NCBI GenBank assembly: GCA_965658745.1
Contig: CBFHTK010000001.1
Location: 186,001 to 250,000, forward strand
From: JAHDFB01 sp965658745
GTDB taxonomy: Bacteria; Bacteroidota; Bacteroidia; Chitinophagales; Saprospiraceae
Length of the DNA stretch: 64,000 nucleotides
Direction of reading: 5' to 3'
Shown: positions 8,628 to 16,839 of the stretch, piece after piece
Layout: every line of letters starts with the position of its first letter
How positions within the stretch are numbered: position 1 is the first letter of the stretch
Notes under the pieces: generated by a model
Told to the model about the DNA's origin: nothing
Seen by the model: only the letters and a program-made list of their open reading frames with translations
Databases searched by the model: none
Made by a program: the position numbers and the translations under genes

Positions 8628-9827
8628 CTAGTAACGCTCAGTACAAAAATCTATTCTACGTTTTTCAGCAGGTTCATAACCCGTGGCTGCACTCTTCTCA
8701 ATATCTGCACAACCTTTTTCTAGATCGTATTGAAGGAAGTAAGCTAATGCACGATTATAAAGATTCTCCGGTGTGTTTTCCTTCTCGATAATTGCATTAT
8801 AGTCTAGTAGAGCTTGGTCTATTTTGCCTTGAATCATATATATGTTTGCTCTATTTTCAAGCAACTCTAGATTATTCGGATCAATTTTCATAGCTTTTTC
8901 AATATCTACGAGCGCTTTATTGTAATCCCCTACCATGGAATATGTCAAACCTCTATTCAATACAGCTTCTTCAAAATAGTCTTCGGCCAAGTAGATCACT
9001 TTGTCATAATCCTCGATAGCTTCGTCAATCGCTCCCATCTTCTTGTTCAGGCTTGCTCGATCAAAATACGCCTTTGAGAAATTAGCATTATGATAAATCG
9101 ATTGATTTAGCATCGATTTTGCCTCTTGGTACATTGACTTTTCAGTATAAACCAAACTCAGTAAATAGTAAGCCATGGCATTGGCTTTATCAACTGTTAT
9201 TATTTCTTCTAGAATACTGATTGCTTTATCAAACTCCAAACGTTCGATCGCAATAAGAGCAAGTAGATGAGACCTTAGGTTCTTATCCTTTGTTTTTTCA
9301 GCAGAAATCAATATATCCTCAGCTCCGAAGAAATCTTTCTGCTTCATTTTCACGATTGATTCTTCGAGTGTCTTCAAATGACTATCATCTATTTCTTGTT
9401 TTGCATAAGCAAGAAAAATCTCCCATTCTAGGTACTCTAGTCTCTTAATAAAATCATTGCCAACCATAGTTTGCTCCGGATTTAGAGAAAGCAGATTTAC
9501 CACATTGTGCGGTCCCCTATTATAATAGAGATCAACCATAAATGGAGAAATTTGATACGCTAACCTAATATCTTGCATAGCCTGATTTGTCTCCCCGTGC
9601 ATTGAGTGAAATTTAGCCCGGCGTATTAGTGGAAGTGCTCTTTGTGGATTTGCAATGACATCGTAGTCTAAATCAAATAAAGCATCATCGTAGTTTACTA
9701 GAAGGTATAAACTGACATCACCTCTTATCTGCTCATCTTGTGCAAAGAGGTTAGAGAATGATATTGAAAGACTTAAAACGAATAATACTACTAGACTTTT
9801 AATACGACTTCTTTTTACTATTAACAA
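8628..9827 (-). CDS. secreted TPR-repeat protein
   Basis: About 400 residues: an N-terminal signal peptide (LVVLFVLSLSISFSNLFAQ, probable cleavage after AQ), then mostly tetratricopeptide repeats to the C-terminus (for example ANAMAYYLLSLVYTEKSMY, NFSKAYFDRASLNKKMGA, FEEAVLNRGLTYSMVGDYNKA). Such proteins act as periplasmic or surface scaffolds. There is no in-frame ATG; the frame is closed by a stop four codons before TTG 9827, so the start is non-canonical. The TTG at 9827 lies inside a promoter-like TATTTTTG, which makes it doubtful as a start; a later codon (ATA or GTA) is possible. Function beyond scaffolding is unknown. Confidence 0.75.
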   Translation of the reverse strand: MLIVKRSRIKSLVVLFVLSLSISFSNLFAQDEQIRGDVSLYLLVNYDDALFDLDYDVIANPQRALPLIRRAKFHSMHGETNQAMQDIRLAYQISPFMVDLYYNRGPHNVVNLLSLNPEQTMVGNDFIKRLEYLEWEIFLAYAKQEIDDSHLKTLEESIVKMKQKDFFGAEDILISAEKTKDKNLRSHLLALIAIERLEFDKAISILEEIITVDKANAMAYYLLSLVYTEKSMYQEAKSMLNQSIYHNANFSKAYFDRASLNKKMGAIDEAIEDYDKVIYLAEDYFEEAVLNRGLTYSMVGDYNKALVDIEKAMKIDPNNLELLENRANIYMIQGKIDQALLDYNAIIEKENTPENLYNRALAYFLQYDLEKGCADIEKSAATGYEPAEKRRIDFCTERY

Positions 9828-9856
9828 AAATAACTCAGAAGAAGTTTGCCATGCAA
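9825..9856 (-). promoter_or_regulatory. Bacteroidota-type promoter for the TPR gene
   Basis: Reading the minus strand: TTG at 9856-9854, a 21-nt spacer, then TATTTTTG at 9832-9825, matching TAnnTTTG exactly. The element overlaps the apparent TTG start codon at 9827, so transcription would begin inside or just before the first codons. Confidence 0.5.
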
Positions 9857-9912
9857 TATTTATGAATTGTTTTGCACAATTAGACTATAATATCGCTTCT
9901 ATGTCAAATAAT

Positions 9913-10833
9913 TCACTGCATATACCAATCAAATGATTTATTTTCAATCCTATGTTTTTCAGTTTTGATAAAATCTAAAAACGCTAAAGCAACTGGAGAT
10001 AATGACTTCCCTTTGAGATTAATAAGACTCCACATAGTAGTAATTGGCAGCCCCTTAACATTAAAAATCTGTAAATCACCATTCTTCAATTCATTCTTTA
10101 TCCCAATCAAAGGCATAATACTACATCCAAGACCTGCTAAGACAGCCTGTTTTACTGCTTCGTTGGAAGTCAATTCCATCTTTGGTTCAACATCCAAACC
10201 ATGCTTTTCAATGTACTGTTCCATTGTTTGACGTGTACCAGAACCAGGTTCCCTAAAGATCATAGGGGTTTCACTAAAAATCTTTTTGATACCTCGATTT
10301 ACATTGATTTCCGTTGCAGCATTTCCAACTAAATAAAGTCTATTTTCAATTAACTCTTCAGTTTCGACTTCAAAAGATGTAGGCAAAATCGAAACAAGCG
10401 AAAAATCTACTTCATTTTGCTCTAAACTCTGAATGACCCTTTTCTTATTTGTAACATCCATAACAAGCTCTATTTGCTTGTGTTGTCGAATGAAATCAGT
10501 TAAGAAATACGGCATAACATATTTACCAGTTGAAACGATAGAAATTTTTAGACGCCCAGTTAGTAATCCTTTGTAAGACTCAGTTTTATAGTTAATGGCA
10601 TAAGCTTGGTTTAGAATACTTTCTGCAGCTTCAGCTAGTTCTTTACCAAAATCTGTTATGTATAACTTCCTGCCAATCACCTCTGTAAGAGGAATTTCAA
10701 ACTGCTCTTGAAATTTTTTCAATTGAATTGAGACCGCTGGTTGAGTCAAATGAAGTTCCTCAGCAGCCTTCGTAATACTCTGTTTTTCAGATACTTTAAG
10801 GAAAATCTGAAGTTGATGCAATGTATAATTCAT
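9913..10833 (-). CDS. LysR-family transcriptional regulator
   Basis: A 306-residue LysR-type regulator. The N-terminal winged helix-turn-helix (residues 1-60) carries QSITKAAEELHLTQPAVSIQLK, a textbook LysR recognition helix. Residues 90-300 form the periplasmic-binding-like effector domain. The nearest well-known relatives by pattern are CysB/CbbR-type regulators. The gene is divergent from isocitrate dehydrogenase across a 92-nt gap that contains a short inverted repeat, the usual arrangement for a LysR regulator and its target. Regulation of the isocitrate dehydrogenase operon is therefore a fair inference. The effector is unknown. Confidence 0.9.
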   Translation of the reverse strand: MNYTLHQLQIFLKVSEKQSITKAAEELHLTQPAVSIQLKKFQEQFEIPLTEVIGRKLYITDFGKELAEAAESILNQAYAINYKTESYKGLLTGRLKISIVSTGKYVMPYFLTDFIRQHKQIELVMDVTNKKRVIQSLEQNEVDFSLVSILPTSFEVETEELIENRLYLVGNAATEINVNRGIKKIFSETPMIFREPGSGTRQTMEQYIEKHGLDVEPKMELTSNEAVKQAVLAGLGCSIMPLIGIKNELKNGDLQIFNVKGLPITTMWSLINLKGKSLSPVALAFLDFIKTEKHRIENKSFDWYMQ

Positions 10834-10849
10834 AACTTTTACTTATGTA

Positions 10850-10865
10850 TTGTATAACAAATATA
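10850..10865 (-). promoter_or_regulatory. LysR promoter -7 element and possible operator
   Basis: On the minus strand TATATTTG (10865-10858) matches TAnnTTTG about 24 nt before the LysR start. It overlaps the inverted repeat TTGT-ATA-ACAA (10850-10860), a plausible autoregulatory LysR site. On the plus strand, CATATTTG at 10892-10899 (one mismatch to TAnnTTTG) could serve the divergent isocitrate dehydrogenase gene. No -33 TTG at good spacing was found for either. Confidence 0.35.
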
Positions 10866-10925
10866 AATAATAATTAATGAATAAATGATATCATATTTGC
10901 ATCAACAAACAAATCTAGACTTAAA

Positions 10926-12362
10926 ATGACAAGAATTACAATCGCTAAGGGAGATGGAATCGGTCCTGAAATAATGGACGCTACACTTCACATTCTTTTA
11001 GCCGCTGGTGCGGAAATTCAGATTGATGAAATTGAAATTGGAGAAAAGGTTTATCTCTCTGGAAATTCATCAGGCATATCTCCTGAAGCTTGGGATTCAA
11101 TCATAAAAAACAAGATTTTCTTAAAAGCTCCAATCACTACTCCTCAAGGTGGAGGCTACAAAAGTTTGAACGTATCCACTAGAAAGACTTTAGGATTGTA
11201 CGCAAATATTCGTCCTTGTAGATCATACCATCCGTTTATTAAAACGAAACACCCAATTATGGATGTGGTAATCATCAGAGAAAACGAGGAGGATCTGTAT
11301 GCTGGTATCGAGCATCAACAAACTGACGAAGTAGTTCAGTGTTTGAAACTAATTTCTAGACCAGGTTGCGAAAAAATTATCCGCTACGCTTTTGAATATG
11401 CAAAAGCTCATGCTAGAAAAAGAGTGACATGCTTCACCAAGGATAATATTATGAAGCAAACTGACGGTCTTTTCAGAGAAGTATTCAATGAAATCTCAAA
11501 GGATTATCCTGAGATCGAAAACGAGCATTGGATCGTAGACATAGGAGCTGCAAAAGTCGCTGAAACACCTGAGAACTTCGATGTTATAGTAATGCCAAAT
11601 CTTTACGGAGATATTATTTCAGATGTCGCAGCTCAAATCACAGGATCAGTTGGACTTGCTGGTTCAGCAAATATTGGCGAAGAACATGCCATGTTTGAGG
11701 CAATCCACGGTTCAGCTCCTGATATAGCTGGACAAGGAATTGCGAACCCATCGGGCTTGCTGCAGGGTGCAATTTTAATGCTACATCACATTGGGCAATC
11801 GAAAACTGCCGATAAGATCGCGAATGCATGGCTCAAAACCATTGAAGACGGCATTCATACAGCTGACATATACAAAGAAGATATTAGCAAGAAATTAGTT
11901 TCAACTCAAGAATTTGCGGAAGCAGTTGTTGCCAACCTTGATCACAAGCCAGCGGGCTTTAAAATCATTGAAACTCCAAAAACAAAAACTATTACTCTCC
12001 CAAAATATCAAAGAAAAGATCTAAAAGTAAAAGATCTATATGGAGTAGATGCCTTTGTTCACTGGTCTGGTTTTGATGCAAATGAAATTGCTAGACAGCT
12101 TCAAAATATGGAGGTCTCAAACTTGAAATTGACTATGATAACCAATAGAGGAATAAAGGTGTGGCCTAACGGATTTAAGGAGACCTTTTGTACTGATCAC
12201 TGGAGATGTCGATTTGAACACAAAGACAAAAAGCAAGTCAACAAAGGAGATATCATAAGGCTGTTGCAGTCAGCAGAGGAAAATAACATAGACGTTATAA
12301 AAACTGAAAATCTTTATCACTTCGATGGGAAACGAGCTTTCTCTCTTGGACAAGGTCAATAA
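10926..12362 (+). CDS. icd: NADP-dependent isocitrate dehydrogenase (long, C-terminal domain type)
   Basis: A 478-residue enzyme of the isocitrate/isopropylmalate dehydrogenase family. It converts isocitrate to 2-oxoglutarate and CO2 in the TCA cycle. Visible landmarks are GDGIGPEIM at the N-terminus, the substrate loop with STRKTLGLYANIRP, RENEEDLYAGIEH, the conserved NLYGDIISD metal-binding stretch, and the cofactor region IHGSAPDIAGQGIANP. Residues after about 340 form an extra C-terminal domain of roughly 135 residues, as in the Rickettsia/Thermus-type enzymes, which are longer than the E. coli protein. It is transcribed away from a LysR regulator and followed by two small genes. Confidence 0.93.
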   Translation: MTRITIAKGDGIGPEIMDATLHILLAAGAEIQIDEIEIGEKVYLSGNSSGISPEAWDSIIKNKIFLKAPITTPQGGGYKSLNVSTRKTLGLYANIRPCRSYHPFIKTKHPIMDVVIIRENEEDLYAGIEHQQTDEVVQCLKLISRPGCEKIIRYAFEYAKAHARKRVTCFTKDNIMKQTDGLFREVFNEISKDYPEIENEHWIVDIGAAKVAETPENFDVIVMPNLYGDIISDVAAQITGSVGLAGSANIGEEHAMFEAIHGSAPDIAGQGIANPSGLLQGAILMLHHIGQSKTADKIANAWLKTIEDGIHTADIYKEDISKKLVSTQEFAEAVVANLDHKPAGFKIIETPKTKTITLPKYQRKDLKVKDLYGVDAFVHWSGFDANEIARQLQNMEVSNLKLTMITNRGIKVWPNGFKETFCTDHWRCRFEHKDKKQVNKGDIIRLLQSAEENNIDVIKTENLYHFDGKRAFSLGQGQ

Positions 12363-12390
12363 TCATTTTGTAATCAAAAAAATACAAATC

Positions 12391-12612
12391 GTGTCAAAAA
12401 AATTAAATAATCTATCTATAACCCTCGTGACACTAACACTATCAGTAGTGCTCTTAGTGAGCTTTGTTTACTGGGCTTATATCACAAAAGATCCTCTCGT
12501 AAGGGAATTTAGTAAAGCAGTAGCATTTATCTGCTTACTGACAACTGTACATTTATCAACCATCATAAAATTCACAAGCAATGAGCGTATTATTGAAACC
12601 GCAAACAATTAA
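12391..12612 (+). CDS. small two-helix membrane protein
   Basis: A 74-residue protein from a GTG at 12391, 28 nt after the isocitrate dehydrogenase stop. An in-frame ATG at 12325 would overlap the end of that gene by 38 nt and add a charged leader; I prefer the GTG. Two hydrophobic helices are visible (ITLVTLTLSVVLLVSFVYWAY and FSKAVAFICLLTTVHLSTII), so it is an inner-membrane hairpin. I do not recognise the family. Its 3' end overlaps the next gene by 32 nt in another frame, suggesting coupling in the isocitrate dehydrogenase operon. Confidence 0.5.
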   Translation: MSKKLNNLSITLVTLTLSVVLLVSFVYWAYITKDPLVREFSKAVAFICLLTTVHLSTIIKFTSNERIIETANN

Positions 12613-12865
12613 ATTAATCGACGGTAACTTCACACCTGCAGAAGCAAAAGAAGTTATGGTTGCGATGCTTTCAAGCAAAATTCAGTTCCACACAAACAAA
12701 AACTTCAGTAAGGAAGAGATGGAAGGAGAACCTTGCCAAAACAGTATCAGAAGGATTAAAGAACTTGCACTAGCTCGCATGGAAGTAAAAGATCTGATGC
12801 ATTTGGCAATGGAAGATGATCTAAAAATTAAGATCAAAGCAAATATCGAAATCGAGTTTGAATAA
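12581..12865 (+). CDS. small conserved helical protein of unknown function
   Basis: A 94-residue soluble, charged protein. The block KLIDGNFTPAEAKEVMVAMLSSKIQFH followed by FSKEEMEGEPC and a long helix (IRRIKELALARMEVKDL) looks like a small family present in other Bacteroidota, but I know no function for it. The ATG at 12581 lies inside the preceding small membrane protein gene, a 32-nt overlap, and no later ATG would preserve the family-like N-terminus. It is the last gene of the isocitrate dehydrogenase cluster. Confidence 0.6.
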   Translation: MSVLLKPQTIKLIDGNFTPAEAKEVMVAMLSSKIQFHTNKNFSKEEMEGEPCQNSIRRIKELALARMEVKDLMHLAMEDDLKIKIKANIEIEFE

Positions 12866-12962
12866 GATACATTTGGTTTCTTCAATTGTAACAAAAATAA
12901 TTAATAGGCTCTATGCCTATATTATATTAAATAAGTAGTTAAGTTTCTCTCATATGAATGCC

Positions 12963-13047
12963 AGAAGGGACATGTAGTTGCATAAGGAACAACGTTCGAT
13001 CATTAGCACTAATCGAAAGTTGGCAAATACAGTTCCCTTCTTTTTTT
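12963..13047 (+). ncRNA. candidate structured RNA with intrinsic terminator
   Basis: A perfect 8-bp closing stem pairs AGAAGGGA (12963-12970) with TCCCTTCT (13034-13041) and runs straight into a run of T (to 13047). Inside the loop are two further hairpins: GTTG (12977-12980) with CAAC (12990-12993), and TTCGAT (12995-13000) with ATCGAA (13012-13017). The shape is a multibranched RNA ending in a rho-independent terminator. It could be a free small RNA or a 5' leader attenuator for the small frame at 13072. I do not recognise it as any known riboswitch or housekeeping RNA. Confidence 0.4.
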
Positions 13048-13071
13048 GGAATTATTTCAAAATCATGAGCT

Positions 13072-13209
13072 ATGAAAAAACGAACAATCAACAACGAATT
13101 TCTTTCTGATACAAGAGAATATGTCCAGTCCCGTTTTACTTTTTTTCTTTCCTGGCGAAATAGCAGTAGTCGTCAAAAGCGACTTGCAAAGTCCTTCTAC
13201 TTCTTCTAA
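13072..13209 (+). CDS. possible 45-residue basic small protein
   Basis: An ATG-initiated frame of 45 codons beginning MKKRTINNEFLSDTREY and ending RQKRLAKSFYFF. It is basic, with a short aromatic/hydrophobic middle (RFTFFLSW). It begins 24 nt after the poly-T tract of the structured RNA candidate and has no recognisable ribosome-binding site. I do not recognise it. Its only support is an open frame in an otherwise gene-poor stretch. Confidence 0.2.
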   Translation: MKKRTINNEFLSDTREYVQSRFTFFLSWRNSSSRQKRLAKSFYFF

Positions 13210-13293
13210 TGTTTATTTCCATTAAACTTTCTTCTATTGGATTTAAGAGTGGACAGGAGTAGTCTCAAGAGCAAAGAAACGTGGAAATAGTTT

Positions 13294-13366
13294 GGGCGTC
13301 CGAGCGGGCTCTCCGCTCATATCACTTCGCACTGCGTGCTTGTGAACCCGCTGCGATCCCTGACGC
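13294..13366 (+). repeat. 73-bp GC-rich structured repeat, copy 1
   Basis: Begins GGGCGTCCG and ends CTGACGC. It matches the copy at 40466-40538 at 66 of 73 positions without gaps. It can fold: GCGTC (13296-13300) with GACGC (13362-13366), AGCGGG (13303-13308) with CCCGCT (13347-13352), and GCAC (13329-13332) with GTGC (13336-13339). It is much richer in GC than its surroundings. I recall similar dispersed elements in Bacteroidota genomes, but cannot check. Confidence 0.8.
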
Positions 13367-13457
13367 AAAAATGTTCGAGTACCTTCAGAATCTGTTTGTA
13401 GGAATTGTAAATACCGATTGAGCACAATCAATTGAAGCTGTATCTATTTTTTCTTTC

Positions 13458-13518
13458 GCGATACGGATTGAAGCGGGTTCCGAGGCATTTTCGCCGAAGG
13501 ATACGAGTGGAAAGCCGG
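13458..13518 (-). repeat. diverged inverted copy of the GC-rich repeat
   Basis: Read on the plus strand this runs from GCGATACGGATTG through AAGCGGGTTC and GAAGGATACGAG to GGAAAGCCGG. It aligns with the reverse complement of copy 1, sharing the blocks GGAT, AGCGGGTTC and GGA-AGCC in the same order. The two units are about 90 nt apart in opposite orientation, like a pair of REP elements. Homology is clear in the blocks but not over the full length. Confidence 0.5.
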
Positions 13519-13565
13519 ATACAATTGCTTGACAAGAGGAAAGCAATTGTAATCGCCCACCACTT

Positions 13566-14897
13566 TTACCCATTGATACTTCCGTAAAAATCAAGCTGAA
13601 TCATCCAAATACTCAATAAACAAGTAGCAAGTAGTAAAAAGACCCATATTAAATAGGATTTTATCGGAAGATACTGACCTACATGCAATGCATACTGCTT
13701 CTTGATGTACAAGATTGTCAGTATCTTATTGAGCAAAAAAGCAAACACTGTTGCAGCGGCTATTCCGTAGAAACCTAAGAACCGCATCAGCACAATACTC
13801 AAAACAAAATTGACGAAAAGCTCAATTCCTGAGAATCGTAGTAATGCCTTATTATCATTGTGAGCGTACAAAAGTACTTGTGGCAGTAGAATCCTGCTTG
13901 ATAATACTAGAATATATATATTGAAAATAACCGCTGACACAATAAACTTAGGTCCATAGAATATGCTGAAAAGAACTGGTGATAAAAACAACAGCGCAAT
14001 AGATACAGGAAAAAGAAGATTAATCAAGCGTATAGTCCTTTCACGAAGGACTGTAACTTGGCTAGTATCTTGAGATAATAATGGTATCAAAGCTGCGCTC
14101 AAAGCATTCACCAAAACAATCGATATAGGTAATTCTTTTGCACCATATCTGTAAAATAGAAACTCTGAATCCGAAAAGAATTGAGAAACGAGGTGACCAT
14201 CTAGATAGTCCATCCCACTACCAAGGATAAAATGTCCCATCAGGGGTAAAGAAAAGAAAAACCATTTTCTCTGTTCCAGCCAATCAATATACCAGTTTGG
14301 TTTCAACAAATGAAGAGTCCAAACAAAACGCAATAGCTGCCAGGCCATATAACCAAGATATATATATTCGATCGGTTGGCGAAGAAAAACCAAGATCAAA
14401 ACAATTAGTAATTGAATAGCATAGTAGACTACTGCCCAAATCAGTAAAGACTTAGCTTTACGATAAAGTAAATAATAGACTTCAGGAATAATTCCAACAA
14501 TTAGAAGAAAGCAATAGCCGACGATATACCATTCTTGATTTCCTTCAATGGCTATCCAATTAAAACGGACTGACAATTTAATAACGACTAAAGCAAAAAG
14601 GCTAATCAATGCAGCAGAAATCATCAATTGCCATAGCAATTGTCGCAGCTGTCTGGGCCATTCCGATTGTTCTGATTTGGGAATTTTGCTTAAGGCGGCT
14701 GAAGTGTATGCAAAGCCGACAAAAAAGGAAAATGTTGAGCTTAGCAATATTAGATACTCAAATCTACCAACTTCATCAATCGTAAAATATACGCGCACTA
14801 AGATCATACTGATCAGCAAGCTCACACTAAATCTAATGAGCGAAGCCAATTGATTGGCCCTAGTATAGTCTGTCCATATTGATCTGATCGCTCTCAT
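13566..14897 (-). CDS. polysaccharide flippase-like membrane protein (MOP superfamily)
   Basis: A 443-residue integral membrane protein with about 12-14 hydrophobic segments from residue 20 onward (for example LIRFSVSLLISMILVRVYF, LLIVGIIPEVYYLL, FFFSLPLMGHFILGSGMDYL). The pattern, with an amphipathic first helix and paired helices, matches polysaccharide biosynthesis/export flippases of the Wzx/MOP type. These move lipid-linked glycans across the inner membrane. No glycosyltransferase genes are adjacent. It is divergent from cytidine deaminase, 93 nt away. A GTTATTTG element (14913-14906) with TTG at 14935-14933 could be its promoter. Confidence 0.75.
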   Translation of the reverse strand: MRAIRSIWTDYTRANQLASLIRFSVSLLISMILVRVYFTIDEVGRFEYLILLSSTFSFFVGFAYTSAALSKIPKSEQSEWPRQLRQLLWQLMISAALISLFALVVIKLSVRFNWIAIEGNQEWYIVGYCFLLIVGIIPEVYYLLYRKAKSLLIWAVVYYAIQLLIVLILVFLRQPIEYIYLGYMAWQLLRFVWTLHLLKPNWYIDWLEQRKWFFFSLPLMGHFILGSGMDYLDGHLVSQFFSDSEFLFYRYGAKELPISIVLVNALSAALIPLLSQDTSQVTVLRERTIRLINLLFPVSIALLFLSPVLFSIFYGPKFIVSAVIFNIYILVLSSRILLPQVLLYAHNDNKALLRFSGIELFVNFVLSIVLMRFLGFYGIAAATVFAFLLNKILTILYIKKQYALHVGQYLPIKSYLIWVFLLLATCLLSIWMIQLDFYGSING

Positions 14898-14990
14898 TAC
14901 TTCTACAAATAACAGTAAACTCTTTTCAAATTCAACTCTTTAGTATGGATTTTATCACAATAGACTTGTATCTTCGCATAAATACCTTGG

Positions 14991-15461
14991 ATGCGGACAA
15001 GTCAATACGATCAGTTAGATAAACAATTACAAGATGCAGTAGATAATTGCATAGAAGCACAATCTCTAGCATATGCTCCTTATTCTCAGTTCTATGTAGG
15101 CACATGCATCTTACTCACAAATGGAGAAATGTACAAGGGAGCAAATCAAGAAAATGCTAGTTATCCTCTTTGTCTATGTGCTGAACGCGTAGCTCTTTCA
15201 TATGCAGCAATGCACGCTCCTGGCAGCGAAATTCAAGACATTGTAGTAAGTACTTCTGCAAATCTGATTTTGGAAGAAGTTCCTGCTCCTCCATGTGGAG
15301 CTTGTAGACAGGTAATTTTAGAGTATCAGACTCGACAATCGCAACCAATCAGAATTATTTTGGTAGGAGCACATAAAAACGTTTGGATATACGAACACAT
15401 TGAAGAACTCCTACCCTATTCATTTCAGCCTAACTTCTTGAAAAAGAATCGTAAGCTGTAA
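14991..15461 (+). CDS. cdd: cytidine deaminase
   Basis: A 156-residue enzyme that deaminates cytidine and deoxycytidine to uridine forms in pyrimidine salvage. The zinc site is complete: Cys63 and the proton-shuttle Glu65 in CAE, and Cys102/Cys105 in PCGACRQ. The N-terminal substrate motif SLAYAPYSQFYVG is also conserved. Length and three-cysteine zinc ligation match the homotetrameric bacterial class. A promoter-like TATCTTCG at 14969-14976 ends 14 nt before the ATG. The gene is convergent with the LysM gene, with a 3-nt gap. Confidence 0.93.
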   Translation: MRTSQYDQLDKQLQDAVDNCIEAQSLAYAPYSQFYVGTCILLTNGEMYKGANQENASYPLCLCAERVALSYAAMHAPGSEIQDIVVSTSANLILEEVPAPPCGACRQVILEYQTRQSQPIRIILVGAHKNVWIYEHIEELLPYSFQPNFLKKNRKL

Positions 15462-15464
15462 GCT

Positions 15465-16634
15465 CTACTCAATAAATCTTACTTGGACATAAAACCGTTT
15501 ATCGACAGCGCCTAGGGTTTCTGCAACTTTTGGCGAAATAATAAGATCGACATTTTTCTTGTGTGCTTTTGGAGGTAAATTCCCAACAACTTTAGCTATG
15601 ACTTTGCGATTTAGCATCGGGTTATAAATTTCAATATAGGAGTTTACTTTCGCTGTTGCATGAAGCGCAAATAAGTTTACTTTGTCTTTACTGGACATAT
15701 TCCATTCAGCCCTTATTTTGGCATCATGTATCTTAGGTTTTCCGATATAGCTACCTTGGAAGATATTATTACGATTTTCAAATGGATCACTTGAAAGCAC
15801 TTTAGTAGTCTCTTCCGAAGCTTCTTTGTTATCTTCCAATAATTCTTCTGTTGGCTCTTTGACCTTAGTTTCAGTATACACCTTCTCCTTTGATTCCTCT
15901 ACTGAGGCTATAGGTTTTTCAGCGTCAACATACTCATTTTGATCCTTCTTATGGTTGGTTGGTAACGATCTCAGTTTCTTTTGGAAGATAGGAGCATCAT
16001 TATTTCTCACATTAGAAATATCCTTCTGTGCATCTTCAGTTTGATAACTTCTAACTTCTTGAGCCGTGAACGTTGGCGTGGCTTGACCAGTTGTTGCAAC
16101 CTCAATACCCTTCTCTTTCCAAGCTAAACGCTCTTTATATCTCTCATCATACTGATACCATCCCACCAAAATTTTCTGACCAATACTCAAGTCCATTGTT
16201 TTCAGATTATTGATATTCATGACATTTTCAATACTCTGATGAAAATATACCTTTGAAATTCTAAATAAGTTGTCTTTTGCCTTAACTGTGTAAAAAACTG
16301 GTATGTAGCTTTTCGTAGGTGAAAGGTTTCTTTCCGATGTAATCATTGCAGTATTAATCGGGATATTTATTCTCTGATTCAACTTAACAGTTCCAAGATC
16401 AACTGCAGGATTTGCAGCAGAAATCATATCTAAGTCTGTATTAAAAAACTTAGATAGTCCAAAAATCGTCTGATTCTTCTTTAGTTGATGCGTGTAGATT
16501 ATACCCAATTGCTCATCCGCTCTAAGAATAATTCGTTGCGGCAAATCTACATCAGTAGTATTACTAGCAGCAAAAGAAGGATTATAGGCGCTGAAGAGAA
16601 ACAGACAGCACAATAATTTCGTAAATGCGTTCAT
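15465..16634 (-). CDS. secreted LysM-domain protein
   Basis: A 389-residue exported protein. A signal peptide (KLLCCLFLFSAYNPSFAAS) is followed by two LysM domains: about residues 44-92 (IIYTHQLKKNQTIFGLSKFF) and 112-160 (VFYTVKAKDNLFRISKVYF), each ending with an IGQKI-like strand. A long Glu/Lys/Thr-rich linker (about 190-290) leads to a C-terminal domain of about 90 residues that looks like a double-psi beta-barrel (VNLFALHATAKVNSYIEIYN, KVIAKVVGNLP). LysM binds peptidoglycan, so a cell-wall role is likely. TATATTTG at 16658-16651 is a good promoter element 16 nt before the ATG. Confidence 0.85.
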   Translation of the reverse strand: MNAFTKLLCCLFLFSAYNPSFAASNTTDVDLPQRIILRADEQLGIIYTHQLKKNQTIFGLSKFFNTDLDMISAANPAVDLGTVKLNQRINIPINTAMITSERNLSPTKSYIPVFYTVKAKDNLFRISKVYFHQSIENVMNINNLKTMDLSIGQKILVGWYQYDERYKERLAWKEKGIEVATTGQATPTFTAQEVRSYQTEDAQKDISNVRNNDAPIFQKKLRSLPTNHKKDQNEYVDAEKPIASVEESKEKVYTETKVKEPTEELLEDNKEASEETTKVLSSDPFENRNNIFQGSYIGKPKIHDAKIRAEWNMSSKDKVNLFALHATAKVNSYIEIYNPMLNRKVIAKVVGNLPPKAHKKNVDLIISPKVAETLGAVDKRFYVQVRFIE

Positions 16635-16650
16635 AAAATCGGGTTTTATA

Positions 16651-16658
16651 CAAATATA
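16651..16658 (-). promoter_or_regulatory. TAnnTTTG element for the LysM gene
   Basis: TATATTTG on the minus strand, 16 nt upstream of the ATG at 16634. No TTG at the preferred spacing was seen, so only the downstream element is supported. Confidence 0.4.
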
Positions 16659-16839
16659 TTAAAAAAAATCATCATATATAACTTCCTCAAAAATCGGGCC
16701 AAGATTTAATTTTAGAATGTTAGTTTCAACTAATTGCTTACTTTTAGAATTGATACTTACAATAATCAAAAACCATACGTATCCATTAACGAAAAATTAC
16801 ATCTTAGGGGTATATTTTAACAGAACTAATAAATCAACT

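Larger units (their letters stand above)
12866..13565. other. 700-nt gene-poor island with a structured RNA candidate and repeats
   Basis: No convincing long gene. From left to right it holds: TACATTTG at 12868-12875 (a match to TAnnTTTG with no -33 partner), a 6-bp hairpin at 12904-12920 that could end the isocitrate dehydrogenase transcript, a candidate structured RNA with a poly-T end (12963-13047), a 45-codon small open frame (13072-13209), the GC-rich 73-bp repeat (13294-13366) and a diverged inverted copy of it (13458-13518). Minus-strand open frames across the repeats look repeat-derived. Confidence 0.7.

Noticed and set aside
12990..13010. GTTCGATC, reminiscent of a tRNA T-loop.
   Set aside because: No 5-bp T-stem flanks it, and there is no acceptor or anticodon arm. 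The segment pairs instead as TTCGAT/ATCGAA.
13385..13573. A minus-strand frame whose ATG overlaps the flippase stop codon (62 codons).
   Set aside because: It runs through the inverted GC-rich repeat copy at 13458-13518, has no recognisable domain and looks repeat-derived.
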